A stretch of DNA of 64,000 bases from Malachius bipustulatus (GCA_910589415.1 OU342631.1:61284598-61348597), one strand, 5' to 3'; counted from the stretch's first letter, positions 9,014 through 19,683 are shown. Made by a program: numbers and translations. Notes: generated from the letters alone by a model not told the origin.

Positions 9014-11460
9014 CAACCTCTTTAATCAGACAATTAAATGCACGGGGTATATTCGGATTAGCGATTTGTCCGGATTACTGGATGTATTTGAAAAAATGTA
9101 ATTTCATATGTATCATATTGTACATTTTGTCTGAATGAATAAGTAGATGACAAAAATTATTCTAAATCACAATAAAATTATTATTATGTAGGTATAGGAA
9201 AATAATTGGTGATGTTTTTTTCTTTTTTAGCACCTATTTCTGCCTTGAATGCTTTGTTAGGAAGTTTTTGCAGCAAAAAATTTGATGTGATGTTTATTAG
9301 GGTGGTTGGGCTGGTTATTCTTCAATACACCGGAAATCTGGGTAATAAAGGGCAATAAATCTCGAGCTCAAGAGCATCCAGCTATTGAATCTGTAAGTAT
9401 ATAGAATACAAAACATGAATGTCTGTTTTACATCAATAAGTGTGTGTTCTAGAGGAATTGAGTTTAGTTTTGTTAACTTGAAATACGCACATATTAGTGT
9501 ATTTTTTAATAAAAAAATACACTATTGAGGACGACATCACTTTTCGAAAATCACCCAAACTCATCAAATGTCCACCGATCATGACCCCCAGATCACGAAA
9601 AAGTGGTTTTCCAAAATTCACCTGCCCACGATATATATATATATATTTATATATATATATATTTATATATATATATATTTATATATATATATATTTATAT
9701 ATATATATATTTCTCCAAAATCGCTAAATTTCGATTTTCAAAACGCTCCTGTAGCTTTATCTTTCAAGATTAGTGAATGAAATTTTGGATCCTTGTAAAG
9801 CTTTGGAACGACGTTAGATTTTCGTTGAAAAAAATTCCTAAAGTCGCGTTACTTCTACAGGGTGTCCTTTCAAAATTCCCCATATCCCGTTTTTGTCATC
9901 TCATTTCAGGTCGCAGTTTTCAATCTAGAGGACTGAAATTTTTGTGGGAGTAAGATATATATAAGAACTGGTCTGGTATTGTACTTGAGCAAAATCGGCC
10001 GAGCCGTTTCAAAATGGCGGCCATTTGAAGTTTTTGAAAAATTGCTTTTTTTTGAACCCCTGTATGAGTAAGATGGAAAAATAACTTTGAAACTAAATCA
10101 ACATGATTGGAGGAAAATTAATTGAAATTTGATTTAATGTTATAAAATTTGCATTACTTTTATTAATAAGCCAGTGGCGTGGGTAGGAAAAGGGTAAAAA
10201 TCGCTAAATTTCTCTAACAATTTCTGAGCACATTTTTGAAGGAATTAAATTGAAATTTTCACAGTAGGCAACTATACTAATAGCCTCTAGCCCTTAAAAA
10301 TTTCAAGAAGTAAATAACAAAAATGGCGGAGTTATTTGAATTTTTTTTACATGATGTTTATTTCTCTAAAATTTTAAAAACGCTCCTGTAGCTTCACCTT
10401 TCAAGATTAATGAACGAAATTTTTTACTCTTGTGAAACTTAGAGATGACGTTTGATTTTCGTAAAAATAATTTTCCTAAAGTTTTGTTACTTTTACAGGG
10501 TGTCCCTCCAAATTTCAAAAAAAAAACCGGTCATGAGGCACGGTTTCTGGTCGCAGTTTTCAATTTAGGGGGCTGAAATTTTTTTTGTAGTAATATAACT
10601 GCAAGTAGTCGGTCTTGAGTAAAATCGGAATAGCCGTTCCAAAATGGCTGCCTTTTAAATTTTAGGAAAAATTGATAGATTTTGAACCTCTAAATAAGCA
10701 AGTTAGAAACAAAAACTTTTAAACAAAATTAGCATTATTGGAAGAATAGTTATTGAAATTTTAGTTATTGCAATAAAATTTGCATTTTTTTATTATTAAG
10801 CCAGTGGCATGGGTAGGAAAAGGGTAAAAAAGGCTAAATTTCTATAGCCGTTTATTCTATTTTCCTATTTTTGTACGAATCGAACTGAAATTTTTCCAAT
10901 AGATAACTATACCAATAACTCTTAACTCTGAAAATTTTCAAGAAGCAAATAAGAAAAATGGCGGAGATATTCGAATAATTTTTAAATTATGTTTATTCCT
11001 CTAAAATTTCAAATTTTCAGTTTTCAAAGCTCCCTTTTCACTTTTTCAAATCTATTGAAGGTAGTGTAAAAAATAGTATTTTTTAGGTAAAGTCAGCCAG
11101 TGGCGGGCAAAGGAAAAGGGGCAAAATTGTTCAGTTTTACCATTTATTTTGGTTTTGTTAAATTTAAAAATCCATTCTACGGCACGTTTTCAAACGAAGT
11201 GAAATGCAATTTTCACAGTAAACCACTACGCTAATATGACCTGACTAGGGAAAATTTCAGAAAGCCAATTTAAAAAGCGGTCAAAATATTCATAAATTGG
11301 ATCGCATAAAAATACACTATTTCTGCGATTGATGCGCAAGAAGGTTTTTTTATAATTGCACGAGTTCCCAATTTCATTGTCCGGAGTACCGAGGTGCGTC
11401 CGGACTATGACTCTGAGAATTGAGTGTCCGGATTAACCTGTGTCGGAATTAAAGACGTTG
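9014..11460. mobile_element. Possible pogo/Tigger-like element within the gypsy 3' region
   Basis: The left end CAACCTCTTTAATC and, on the other strand, the right end CAACGTCTTTAATT are similar and inverted. TA lies directly outside each (9012-9013 and 11461-11462). Both flanks continue with TCCGGATTA-type blocks, as in the ends of pogo/Tigger elements. The ends have diverged, and no transposase frame is left because the 1.86-kb repeat 9491-11352 fills the interior. The call is tentative. Confidence 0.35.
9491..11352 (+). repeat. 1.86-kb dispersed repeat, left copy (inverted relative to 16159-18001)
   Basis: This block is the reverse complement of 16159-18001 over almost its full length. It starts with a 30-base hairpin (TAGTGTATTTTTT ... 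AAAAAAATACACTA) and contains a TATATTTATATA microsatellite at 9631-9711. Inside, two diverged tandem halves with a period of about 637 bases each carry CTCCTGTAGCTT, then TTTCAAGATTA, then ACAGGGTGTCC, then AAAATGGC. No coding capacity is visible. It ends in AAGAAGGTTTTTTTATA. The family was not recognised. Confidence 0.75.
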
Positions 11461-12140
11461 TACTGAATACAATTTACAAACCTAAGTGTATACCTACCTA
11501 ATTGAAGCCAAAACTGAAACGAAAGTTTTTTCTTCACCTACGCTATAAAAGCGATAAGGCATATCCAAAATAAAAAATAAAATATTCTACATTGAGCTTA
11601 TCCTAAAAGTTGTAAAAAAGTCTAAAAACAAAAGAAAACATACACATATTAACGCTATTACCAATAACAATATACAATAATAAACGAAAAAACATAAAAC
11701 GATATAAATCAACGTCTGAAGCTATAAAATTCGCGGTTATAAGAAGAGCGCCACTCCGCCACTGGTACTACAGGCAACGAGCGATATACATTAACTCACT
11801 CCGTTGCGCTCCGCCGCTGACTGCCGCTGAGTTCTAACCCCGTCTAAACCCGCGCGAGCAGATGCGCGTACCCCTTATTTTTATTGAAGTTTGTATTCTG
11901 ATTATTCTATTCTGTGTTAAAACCTGCTTACTTGTTGAATGATGATCCCATATTGCATGATCATGAATACTGTGCAACGCATAGCAGTAGAACTAGCGAC
12001 AAAAATGTTAAACGTAGAGTAACTTTTAAATTGTAAAATTTAGTTGGTCCATTTGAAAATTTAGAAACTGTAGATACATTTCATTTTTTTTAACAATTTT
12101 TCAATGTATGTAAGTTCATTTATTATGAGGCTCCACCTCT
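11461..12140. other. Sequence between the nested repeat and the gypsy 3' LTR
   Basis: Mostly AT-rich; a short GC-richer patch at about 11750-11875 contains CCGCCGCTGACTGCCGCTGA-type repeats. No gene or RNA was recognised. Part of it is probably the original gypsy 3' region. Confidence 0.4.
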
Positions 12141-12154
12141 TAGGAGGGGCATAG
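12141..12154 (+). other. Polypurine tract of the CsRn1-type element
   Basis: TAGGAGGGGCATAG abuts the 3' LTR directly, the expected position for the plus-strand primer. Confidence 0.6.
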
Positions 12155-12476
12155 TGTAGCAGCTGGTATTGACAATTGACATCCAGCACTGCAGGAAGAG
12201 ATAATTCTGTTCTGTCAATTCTTCTTTTTAGATTTAGAAAGGACACATTATAATATAACTGAAAATTCTTTGTATTTTGTATTTACACATTACATTACTA
12301 CCATTATTATAATTCAAGGGTAAGCCTCGTGCTTTGTCTTTGTATGTTCGTTCAGCAGTTAAATAAAATTACAGTTTTGTTAATTAATTAATATCGTGGT
12401 ATCCGCTCCTTCTCCTCATTCTTAATATAAATAATATAATAAGTCTCAACAAATAATAACCATTAAAGCGACTATA
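12155..12476 (+). repeat. 3' LTR of the CsRn1-type element
   Basis: A 322-bp copy of 3386-3706 with about three differences seen by eye (G/A twice and one extra A), followed by the CTCT duplication. Confidence 0.85.
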
Positions 12477-12633
12477 CTCTTTAATCAAGTACATATTACA
12501 AAATACACAATAGTATACTGTGTTGCATACATTTTCCAAAACTAGCGCCATCTATTCCTTAATCGTTGAACTGATTTTTTCTGAACTTATGCCATTTATC
12601 TGTGGGTTATTATAGCAGGACTGTAATTCCGCT

Positions 12634-13420
12634 TGACATGTCCGCCATCTATCAGAGGAAATAGAAATCAACTTAAATATGTAAACTTCTACTCTTAATA
12701 GTTTTCTATTCCATCTGATACATTTTGCAGTTGAGTGCAATTTTGTGAACAAGGTAACTGTAATTCCTTTCAACAATAACAAAAGATAGGAAGATAGTTA
12801 GTGTAACTCTGTTGTTATTGTAAAAGGTGATGGATTAAAATTAAAATCATCAAAACTTATGCGTGAGATCTTTTCCGTGTGGTCTTTTCAAGAAAATAGG
12901 GATGTTGTGTGTCACTGTGTTCTGTGTTAAAGCCACTATTATTTTTGACATGTCCGCCATCTATCTGAGGAAATAAAAATAAACTTAAATATGTAAAACT
13001 TCTACTCTTAATAGTTTTCTGTTCCATCTTACTCATAATAGTTTTCTATTCCATCTGATACATTTTGCAGTTGAGTGCAATTTTGTGAACAAGGCAACTG
13101 TAATTCCTTTCAACAATAACAAAAGATAGGAAGATAGTTAGTGTAACTCTGTTGTTATTGTAAAAGGTGATGAATTAAAATTAAAATCATCAAAACTTAT
13201 GCGTGAGATCTTTTCCGTGTGATCTTTTCAAAAAAATAGGGAAATGTGTTGTCACTATGTTAAAGCCACTATTATTTTTGACCCATCTGTCAGAGCAAAT
13301 AGAAATCAACTTAAATATGTAAAACTTCTACTCTGCCATAAAATTAATAGTTTTCTATTCCATCTGATACATTTTGCAGTTAGTGCAGTTTGGTAAAGAA
13401 AGATAACTGTAATATTTTTC
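12634..13420. repeat. Tandem repeat, about 2.5 copies of a 312-326 bp unit
   Basis: The order GACATGTCCGCCATCTATC, then CTTAAATATGTAAA, TTTTCTATTCCATCTGATAC, ATTTTGCAGTTGAGTGCAAT and GCGTGAGATCTTTTCCGTGT recurs. CTTAAATATG occurs near 12672, 12984 and 13310. The second copy also carries a small internal duplication of the TTTTCTATTCCATC block. No coding frame. The 150 bp before it (12481-12633) are unremarkable flank. Confidence 0.75.
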
Positions 13421-13560
13421 AATAATGAGTAGACACTGCAACATTTCAGTAAATTAATATTTTATACAAATTTCCTTTACTTATTGGTAAGCCCCAATAT
13501 CGAAATAGATTTGTATAGATAAATTGATGAAAATTGTAGGTCACTGTGTCGACCATAATT

Positions 13561-13658
13561 TGATAAAGGAGGAAAAAAAAATTGAGTCGACCAATTTGTC
13601 TTCTTTGGACGATAAATGTATAAATTGGTCGACTCAATTTTTATTTTCTCCTTTATCA
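13561..13658. repeat. 98-bp hairpin (fold-back mini-element)
   Basis: A 37-base arm at 13561-13597 (TGATAAAGGAGG ... TCGACCAATTT) is the near-perfect inverse of 13622-13658, with a 24-base loop. TTTGTATAGA occurs just left (13510) and right (13660) of it. It may be a tiny MITE or solo palindrome. Confidence 0.7.
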
Positions 13659-14878
13659 ATTTGTATAGAGTTTAGGTATGTTGTGAACAGTAGAGATACA
13701 AGCTATTAAGTTATCTTTATCTGGTAGCTAAATAAGTGCGAACAATTTAAGGTGATTCGGTGATTCCTTTGCTCATTGTGAGGAAAAAATTTCAGGAAGA
13801 TAGGTATTTAGATATTTCCCATTGACATGTGTCAGGAAATTAACCGTTTTTGAGATACACAGGACAGGGTGTGTCAAAAAAATATACATATACCTATCTA
13901 TTGTTTTTGTAGATATCTCTTTAGTAACTGTTTGAGATGCAGAACTCGGCTTTTGTAGAGCTTATTCATTAATATTAGCTACGTCTTTAATACCAAAAAC
14001 TTTGTTTTGAGAGAAATTCAGAGAAAAAAATAAATATGTTAGCAGTACTCCAAGGATGGTCGGATTTGAGCCTTTGTATAAGAGGAGAGAAGCTGTTGAG
14101 GTGTAGAAAATTTTGCAAATTTTGCGTGCGGAAAAGTGTTCCAAATTTTTGAAAAGCGCTCTTCGCCAGACCTGTAACATGCGGTAATGCCAAGACATGC
14201 TCGTTTCCGAATGGAGTAAGAGAGTGTCCCGCCATCACCATGGCTCCACAACGGTGGCCTTTTTGGAGAAGATGACTGCTTGGGTTTTTCCAGGATTTGA
14301 CCCCAATAGTAGGTATACCTACCTTTTTTATGTAGAAAATATTGGCGGCGTAAAATGTGCTTTTAAAATGTAAATTTGCTAGTACCGCGGGGCTAGTACC
14401 GGTGTGCTGTATGTACAATTACAGCAGAAGACTCAAGACGGGAGACGGATATTGACATTTGTGTCAATTTGGGTTCACGGGGGGCCCTGCCCCTCTTGAG
14501 CGTCCGGTGGTCTTCCCGGGGCTTCTCCGCGGAGGATCGTCTTGGCTTTAGAACACTTTTAGGGAAATAGAGACCAAAACAGGACGGTATTTATCATGCT
14601 ACTACTGCTTAATGTGTTCGTTCAAGGTCTAAGTGGGTGGAGCCTAGCAACGAGAATGGTACCTAGGTTTGCGGCGAATCGTATCTAATTCTTTACAGTA
14701 TTTATTTCAATACAATTATAATCATGTATGTACTTACATATTGTAAATTTCACAACGAAGAATACTTTGAGTAAATGTTTTGAATAAATAACTACCTCTG
14801 TAATTTATTGACTACCTACTGCAATGTTGATTTACCAATTGCTGTGAAGCATTTAGCAAAAAATTGAAGTTCTGAATA
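13659..14878. other. Unassigned sequence with a GC-rich patch
   Basis: Mostly AT-rich. A minus-strand frame at 13987-14418 (143 codons) has no recognisable domain and is not called a gene. A GC-rich patch at about 14470-14545 looks like part of a retroelement end, but no partner repeat was found. Nothing else is supported. Confidence 0.35.
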
Positions 14879-14970
14879 TAATTTAACGTTCGTTCGGGGG
14901 CGATAATTTGTCGAAAGTAAATATGAATGAGGACAAAAGTGCTCCAACATGCTACATGCCATATTTGTTA
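14879..14970 (+). repeat. Dispersed repeat fragment, copy 1
   Basis: Similar to 18036-18130 in the same orientation: both contain CGTTCG(G/A)GGGCGATAATTTG, then AAATATGAATGAGGACA and AAGTGCTCC. Copy 1 breaks off at a G-run at about 14971, where the minus-strand gag fragment begins. Confidence 0.6.
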
Positions 14971-15845
14971 GGGGGGGGGGGGAGGGGTAGGCAAGTCAGC
15001 TGGCTGATGCAACGGGCTTCGAGGGTGAAGAGCGAGGCAGGCTGGGGCGAGTCCTCTTCTAAGGATTCGGCTGCGGCTTCTTCAGGGGGCGAGTCAGCTG
15101 ATGCTTCATGGGGGTCTTCGTCGGACGGGGGCGACGATGCAAGGGTATGGGCTTCGAGGGTGAAGAGCGGGGCAGGCTGGGGCGAGTCCTCGTCGGAGGG
15201 TTCGGCTGCGGCGTCTTCAGGGAGAAAGTCAGTTGATGTGTCTTGGGGGTCTTCGTCGGACGAGGGTGATGCCGGCTCGGTCTGCAAGTCGTCGCTGAAG
15301 GTCGGTTGCTGCGTGATGTCCGGGTTGCAGGGTGGTTTCGTCTTCCTGGGGTGGAGGCGGTTCAGAAGCACTTCTTGTTCCTCTGGCGGAAGATCCTCCG
15401 TAGCAAGGCGACGACGTATGCGGTTGAGATCGTCCGGATGTGAGAATTTATCTCGGAGAAACATTTCGATCCAGCGGACGTCCAGTTGGAAAACCTTTGC
15501 CTTGATGTCGATGTGGGTGGCCGCGGCTCCTTGGAGGCAGTCTCGAAGTTCAGATGCAATGTCTTCGGGATCCGTGATTGCCTCCTTTGCCACGTACTGC
15601 TTGAACTCCTCGAGGAAGGTTTCCAGGCACTCGTGATCAAGCCCGGCGTACATCGGTCGTGTGGAACGCTGCTTGAGTAGGCCTGCTTGGAAATCGCGGC
15701 CTGTCTGTAGTATCTGTAGTATGCAGTCCCTGATGACTGAGGGCTCGTGTCCCGCCTGGAGTAGTTGGGTCACCATCGAAAGGATGGTCAGGGTCGTGGA
15801 TCCTTCGCGTCCACGAAGTGTCGAGCCCCACGTTGGGCACGCCAT
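14952..15845 (-). pseudogene. Gag-like fragment of an LTR retrotransposon, truncated
   Basis: A 297-codon minus-strand frame. Its first ATG overlaps the primer-binding site, so initiation at the Met near 15776 (MVTQLLQAGHEP) is more likely. The middle part (CLETFLEEFKQYV ... CLQGAAATHID ... MFLRDKFSH) has the helical pattern and EF..L/Y..F character of a retroelement capsid. The C-terminal part is acidic and repeats itself once in about 42 residues (SDEDP...EEAAAE...SPQPA.LFTLEA). There is no zinc knuckle, protease or pol: the last residues run into a G-run (PLPPPPNKYGM) and then into an unrelated repeat, so the copy is cut off at about 14971. The family is uncertain. Confidence 0.55.
15825..15844 (-). 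other. Primer-binding site of the minus-strand LTR element
   Basis: On the minus strand TGGCGTGCCCAACGTGGGGC lies two bases inside a putative LTR end (ACA). TGGCGCCCAACGTGGGGC-like sites are common in insect LTR elements. Confidence 0.5.
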
Positions 15846-15846
15846 C

Positions 15847-16140
15847 TGTTACCGGGGGGGGTTCCAGGAAAATTCGGGAAGCGTCGATGATCGGCAGTAC
15901 GGTGTATGGAATCCCCAGGCAACCGTTGAGACTCGGCTGGTTGATGGTGCTGGTGATCGCTCGGACGAACAACCGGTGATCAGGGAGGCCCGTGATTGGC
16001 CGACAGCGTGCCGCCGTAACGTGTACGCTCCGTGACCACGCCCACTGCCCCGTCGGCCAATCACGGGCCTCCCTGACCGCTGGTTGTTCGTCCGAGCGAT
16101 CACCAGCACCATCAATGGAAATAAATGGACTTTCCATTTA
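15847..16140 (-). repeat. Putative 5' LTR remnant of the minus-strand element
   Basis: Read on the minus strand it ends in CCGGTAACA just before the primer-binding site. It contains the long palindrome at 15943-16113. The outer boundary is lost at the inverted-repeat arm and no second LTR was found, so the LTR call is an inference from position. Confidence 0.4.
15943..16113. repeat. Long palindrome: 62-bp arms, 47-base loop
   Basis: 15943-16004 (GATGGTGCTGGTGATCGCTC ... GATTGGCCGAC) is the near-perfect inverse of 16052-16113; only a few mismatches occur around CCGGTGATCAGG. Each arm contains a CCAAT-type box (GATTGGCC / GGCCAATC). The loop is GC-rich. Confidence 0.85.
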
Positions 16141-16158
16141 TTAAATTATTATTATTAT

Positions 16159-18001
16159 ATAAAAAACCTTCTTGCGCATCAATCGCAGAAATAGTGTATT
16201 TTTATGCGATCCAATTTATGAATATTTTGACCGCTTTTTAAATTGGCTTTCTGAAATTTTCCCTAGTCAGGTCATATTAGCGTAGTGGTTTACTGTGAAA
16301 ATTGCATTTCACTTCGTTTGAAAACGTGCCGTAGAATGGATTTTTAAATTTAACAAAACCAAAATAAATGGTAAAACTGAACAATTTTGCCCCTTTTCCT
16401 TTGCCCGCCACTGGCTGACTTTACCTAAAAAAATACTATTTTTTACACTACCTTCAATAGATTTGAAAAAGTGAAAAGGGAGCTTTGAAAACTGAAAATT
16501 TGAAATTTTAGAGGAATAAACATAATTTAAAAATTATTCGAATATCTCCGCCATTTTTCTTATTTGCTTCTTGAAAATTTTCAGAGTTAAGAGTTATTGG
16601 TATAGTTATCTATTGGAAAAATTTCAGTTCGATTCGTACAAAAATAGAAAAATAGAATAAACGGCTATAGAAATTTAGCCTTTTTTACCCTTTTCCTACC
16701 CATGCCACTGGCTTAATAATAAAAAAATGCAAATTTTATTGCAATAACTAAAATTTCAATAACTATTCTTCCAATAATGCTAATTTTGTTTAAAAGTTTT
16801 TGTTTCTAACTTGCTTATTTAGAGGTTCAAAATCTATCAATTTTTCCTAAAATTTAAAAGGCAGCCATTTTGGAACGGCTATTCCGATTTTACTCAAGAC
16901 CGACTACTTGCAGTTATATTACTACAAAAAAAATTTCAGCCCCCTAAATTGAAAACTGCGACCAGAAACCGTGCCTCATGACCGGTTTTTTTTTGGAAAT
17001 TTGGAGGGACACCCTGTAAAAGTAACAAAACTTTAGGAAAATTATTTTTACGAAAATCAAACGTCATCTCTAAGTTTCACAAGAGTAAAAAATTTCGTTC
17101 ATTAATCTTGAAAGGTGAAGCTACAGGAGCGTTTTTAAAATTTTAGAGAAATAAACATCATGTAAAAAAAATTCAAATAACTCCGCCATTTTTGTTATTT
17201 ACTTCTTGAAATTTTTAAGGGCTAGAGGCTATTAGTATAGTTGCCTACTGTGAAAATTTCAATTTAATTCCTTCAAAAATGTGCTCAGAAATTGTTAGAG
17301 AAATTTAGCGATTTTTACCCTTTTCCTACCCACGCCACTGGCTTATTAATAAAAGTAATGCAAATTTTATAACATTAAATCAAATTTCAATTAATTTTCC
17401 TCCAATCATGTTGATTTAGTTTCAAAGTTATTTTTCCATCTTACTCATACAGGGGTTCAAAAAAAAGCAATTTTTCAAAAACTTCAAATGGCCGCCATTT
17501 TGAAACGGCTCGGCCGATTTTGCTCAAGTACAATACCAGACCAGTTCTTATATATATCTTACTCCCACAAAAATTTCAGTCCCCTAGATTGAAAACTGCG
17601 ACCTGAAATGAGATGACAAAAACGGGATATGGGGAATTTTGAAAGGACACCCTGTAGAAGTAACGCGACTTTAGGAATTTTTTTCAACGAAAATCTAACG
17701 TCGTTCCAAAGCTTTACAAGGATCCAAAATTTCATTCACTAATCTTGAAAGATAAAGCTACAGGAGCGTTTTGAAAATCGAAATTTCGCGATTTTGGAGA
17801 AATATATATATATATAAATATATATATAAATATATATATATATAAATATATATATATATATCGTGGGCAGGTGAATTTTGGAAAACCACTTTTTCGTGAT
17901 CTGGGGGTCATGATCGGTGGACATTTGATGAGTTTGGGTGATTTTCGAAAAGTGATGTCGTCCTCAATAGTGTATTTTTTTATTAAAAAATACACTAATA
18001 T
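16159..18001 (-). repeat. 1.86-kb dispersed repeat, right copy
   Basis: Inverse of 9491-11352, a few bases shorter mainly because the TA-rich microsatellite is contracted (about 17802-17862). The copies are close to identical by eye. This one lies outside the gypsy element, so the two copies are independent insertions or the product of rearrangement, and not the ends of one transposon. Confidence 0.75.
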
Positions 18002-18035
18002 AAATTATTAAGTTGCAGTCTGTTCTGAATATAGG

Positions 18036-18130
18036 TAATATAATTCAACGCTCGTTCGAGGGCGATAATTTGCTGGAAATAAATATGAATGAGGACATAA
18101 GTGCTCCTACACACCTACATACCATAATTG
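18036..18130 (+). repeat. Dispersed repeat fragment, copy 2
   Basis: Partner of 14879-14970; the homology begins near GTTCTGAATATA. Confidence 0.6.
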
Positions 18131-18589
18131 CTTAAAAGTGAAAATTGTACAGTAATAAGGTAACTAAGTATAAGATACTCTCCACCAGTATTCTCAAAGT
18201 ACCGTCAATTAGAGGATGTATCTAAATAAATGACCTAACGAAATGGATATGATAGGAAACTACTAAGCCCCAAACCTGCTCTTTAAAATGTAAACATTCT
18301 ACATTAATTTATAAATTATATCCAGATATGAATCTAAATAAATGACCTAACTAAATGCGTTTAAAATTTTATTTAGAAATGTTTAAATTTTTATCAGCAG
18401 AATTAGCTAGCGTATATATCGTTCACTAAATTTGTACCTATACCTAGGTATTAACTGCAGTCAGTGAATTAACTAGAAGACTGCAACTTGGATTATATTA
18501 GAGGTATTTTAATGTTTAATTAATAAGTTCTATATTATAATAATTATTATAATAATGTTAAATTGCAAAAGTATTATCAAATTACCCAC
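18131..18589. other. AT-rich sequence with nothing recognised
   Basis: It contains a short direct repeat (ATCTAAATAAATGACCTAAC near 18219 and a near copy near 18330). No frame or RNA gene was seen. Confidence 0.4.
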
Positions 18590-18593
18590 ATTA

Positions 18594-18860
18594 TGATTGG
18601 TTTGGGGCTCTAACCAATCACAGCACATCGCTTCACCACAAGCGGTGAGGATACAGTATAAAAGTAAGTGAACAAAGTTGGAAAATTTATTACTGCTCCA
18701 ACGTCCAGCCATCACGAACGGAAGGGTGCTTCATCTTCATTCATTATCGACGCTTCCAACGACGCAACGAGACACCAAAACCATCAATAAAACTTCTTGG
18801 TATCAGCAGCATTCAGTCAGCCAGCAGCACTACGTTGACTCCTTGTCAACTTACAGTTAA
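18594..18860 (+). promoter_or_regulatory. Promoter- or LTR-like segment (CCAAT, TATA, AATAAA)
   Basis: TGATTGGTT (18594) and AACCAATCA (18613) form a small hairpin with CCAAT boxes. GTATAAAAG follows at 18656-18664, and AATAAA at 18786-18791. The order CCAAT, TATA, poly(A) signal within about 200 bases resembles a solo LTR; a host promoter with its first exon is the alternative. No matching second LTR and no TG...CA boundary with a duplication was found. Confidence 0.4.
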
Positions 18861-18922
18861 TGACACTTGGTTCTGTATTGCATTCCGGTGTAGCCACCTC
18901 CCGTTCAAACCCAAACCATATA

Positions 18923-19300
18923 CTCCTGGAGATCTGGTATTCGCCCCACCAGCGGTTACCGTTGCCAGACATCTTCAGGAGTAATCCATCCATCCACCCC
19001 ACCCTCCCACCCACTAGCTTTCCACTCCTGGAGATCTGGTATTCGCCCCACCAGCGGTTACCGTTGCCAGACATCTTCAGGAATAATCCATCCATCCACC
19101 CACCCACCCACCCACCCACTAGCTTTCCACCCCTGTACTCCTGGAGATCTGGTATTCGCCCCACCAGCGGTTACCGTTGCCAGACAACTTCAGGAATAAT
19201 CCATCCATCCACCCACTAGCTTTCCACCCCTGTACTCCTGGAGATCTGGTATTCGCCCCACCAGCGGTTACCGTTGCCAGACAACTTCAGGACTAATCCA
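18923..19300. repeat. Minisatellite, four copies of a 97-113 bp unit
   Basis: Copies start with CTCCTGGAGATCTGGTATTC at 18923, 19025, 19138 and 19235 and contain CACCAGCGGTTACCGTTGCC. They differ mainly in the length of a CCATCCACCC tract. Frames across it on both strands are repeat translations. Confidence 0.9.
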
Positions 19301-19307
19301 TCCCCCC

Positions 19308-19490
19308 TACCTATCATCCATCCCTCCTACCTATCTAGCCCTTTCCTCCCTCCCTCCCTCCTCACTCCTTTCTACCCTACCACCTACCCACCCTCTTTCC
19401 TCCTATCCCCCCTACCCTACCACCCACCCTCCTATCCCCCCTACCCTACCACCCACCCTCCCTCTTTCCTTCCTTCCTTCCTTCCCTTTT
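19308..19490. repeat. Polypyrimidine tract (CCCTACC/CCTTCC)
   Basis: The plus strand is almost entirely C and T with some A, in CCCTACCCTACCACC and TTCCTTCCTTCC runs. Confidence 0.85.
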
Positions 19491-19566
19491 AATTCTATGA
19501 AAATTAATGAAAAATTACACGAGGTGAACCTATGTCCAAATTTTTAACAGTTTTTACTTCCAAACA

Positions 19567-19569
<3 letters not shown>

Positions 19570-19610
<41 letters not shown>
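19570..19610. repeat. T41 homopolymer
   Basis: An uninterrupted run of about 41 T, 73 bases before the array edge; read on the minus strand it could be the poly(A) tail of a retrocopy, but no source sequence was recognised. Length may be an assembly estimate. Confidence 0.8.
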
Positions 19611-19614
<4 letters not shown>

Positions 19615-19683
19615 ATTTCAAAGTCCCACACCTACTCTTGGCTCACTCAGTTATTTTGGTTTCACAAACCCTGCTTAGTTCAA

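Larger units (their letters stand above)
3386..12476 (+). mobile_element. Ty3/gypsy LTR retrotransposon, CsRn1-type, with nested insertions
   Basis: The element is bounded by LTRs at 3386-3706 and 12155-12476 and by a CTCT duplication (3382-3385 and 12477-12480; ACTCT if the LTR end is set one base earlier). The order is LTR, primer-binding site, gag, pol with protease, reverse transcriptase, RNase H and integrase, and then an over-long 3' region. The CHCC motif in Gag and a primer-binding site matching tRNA-Trp are hallmarks of the CsRn1 clade. The LTRs differ at about three places in 321 bases, so insertion was recent. The copy is nevertheless broken: a 1-base frameshift near 6100, a P-like element in integrase, and 3.8 kb of foreign DNA between pol and the 3' LTR. 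Confidence 0.88.

Noticed and set aside
13987..14418. 143-codon minus-strand frame
   Set aside because: No recognisable domain; overlapping frames on the same strand; no promoter or context.
9014..18001. One giant transposon with 1.86-kb terminal inverted repeats
   Set aside because: The gypsy 3' LTR and its target duplication lie between the arms, so the arms cannot be the ends of a single element.
18817..19219. Frames of 115 and 119 codons on both strands across the minisatellite
   Set aside because: They are translations of the 97-113 bp tandem repeat.
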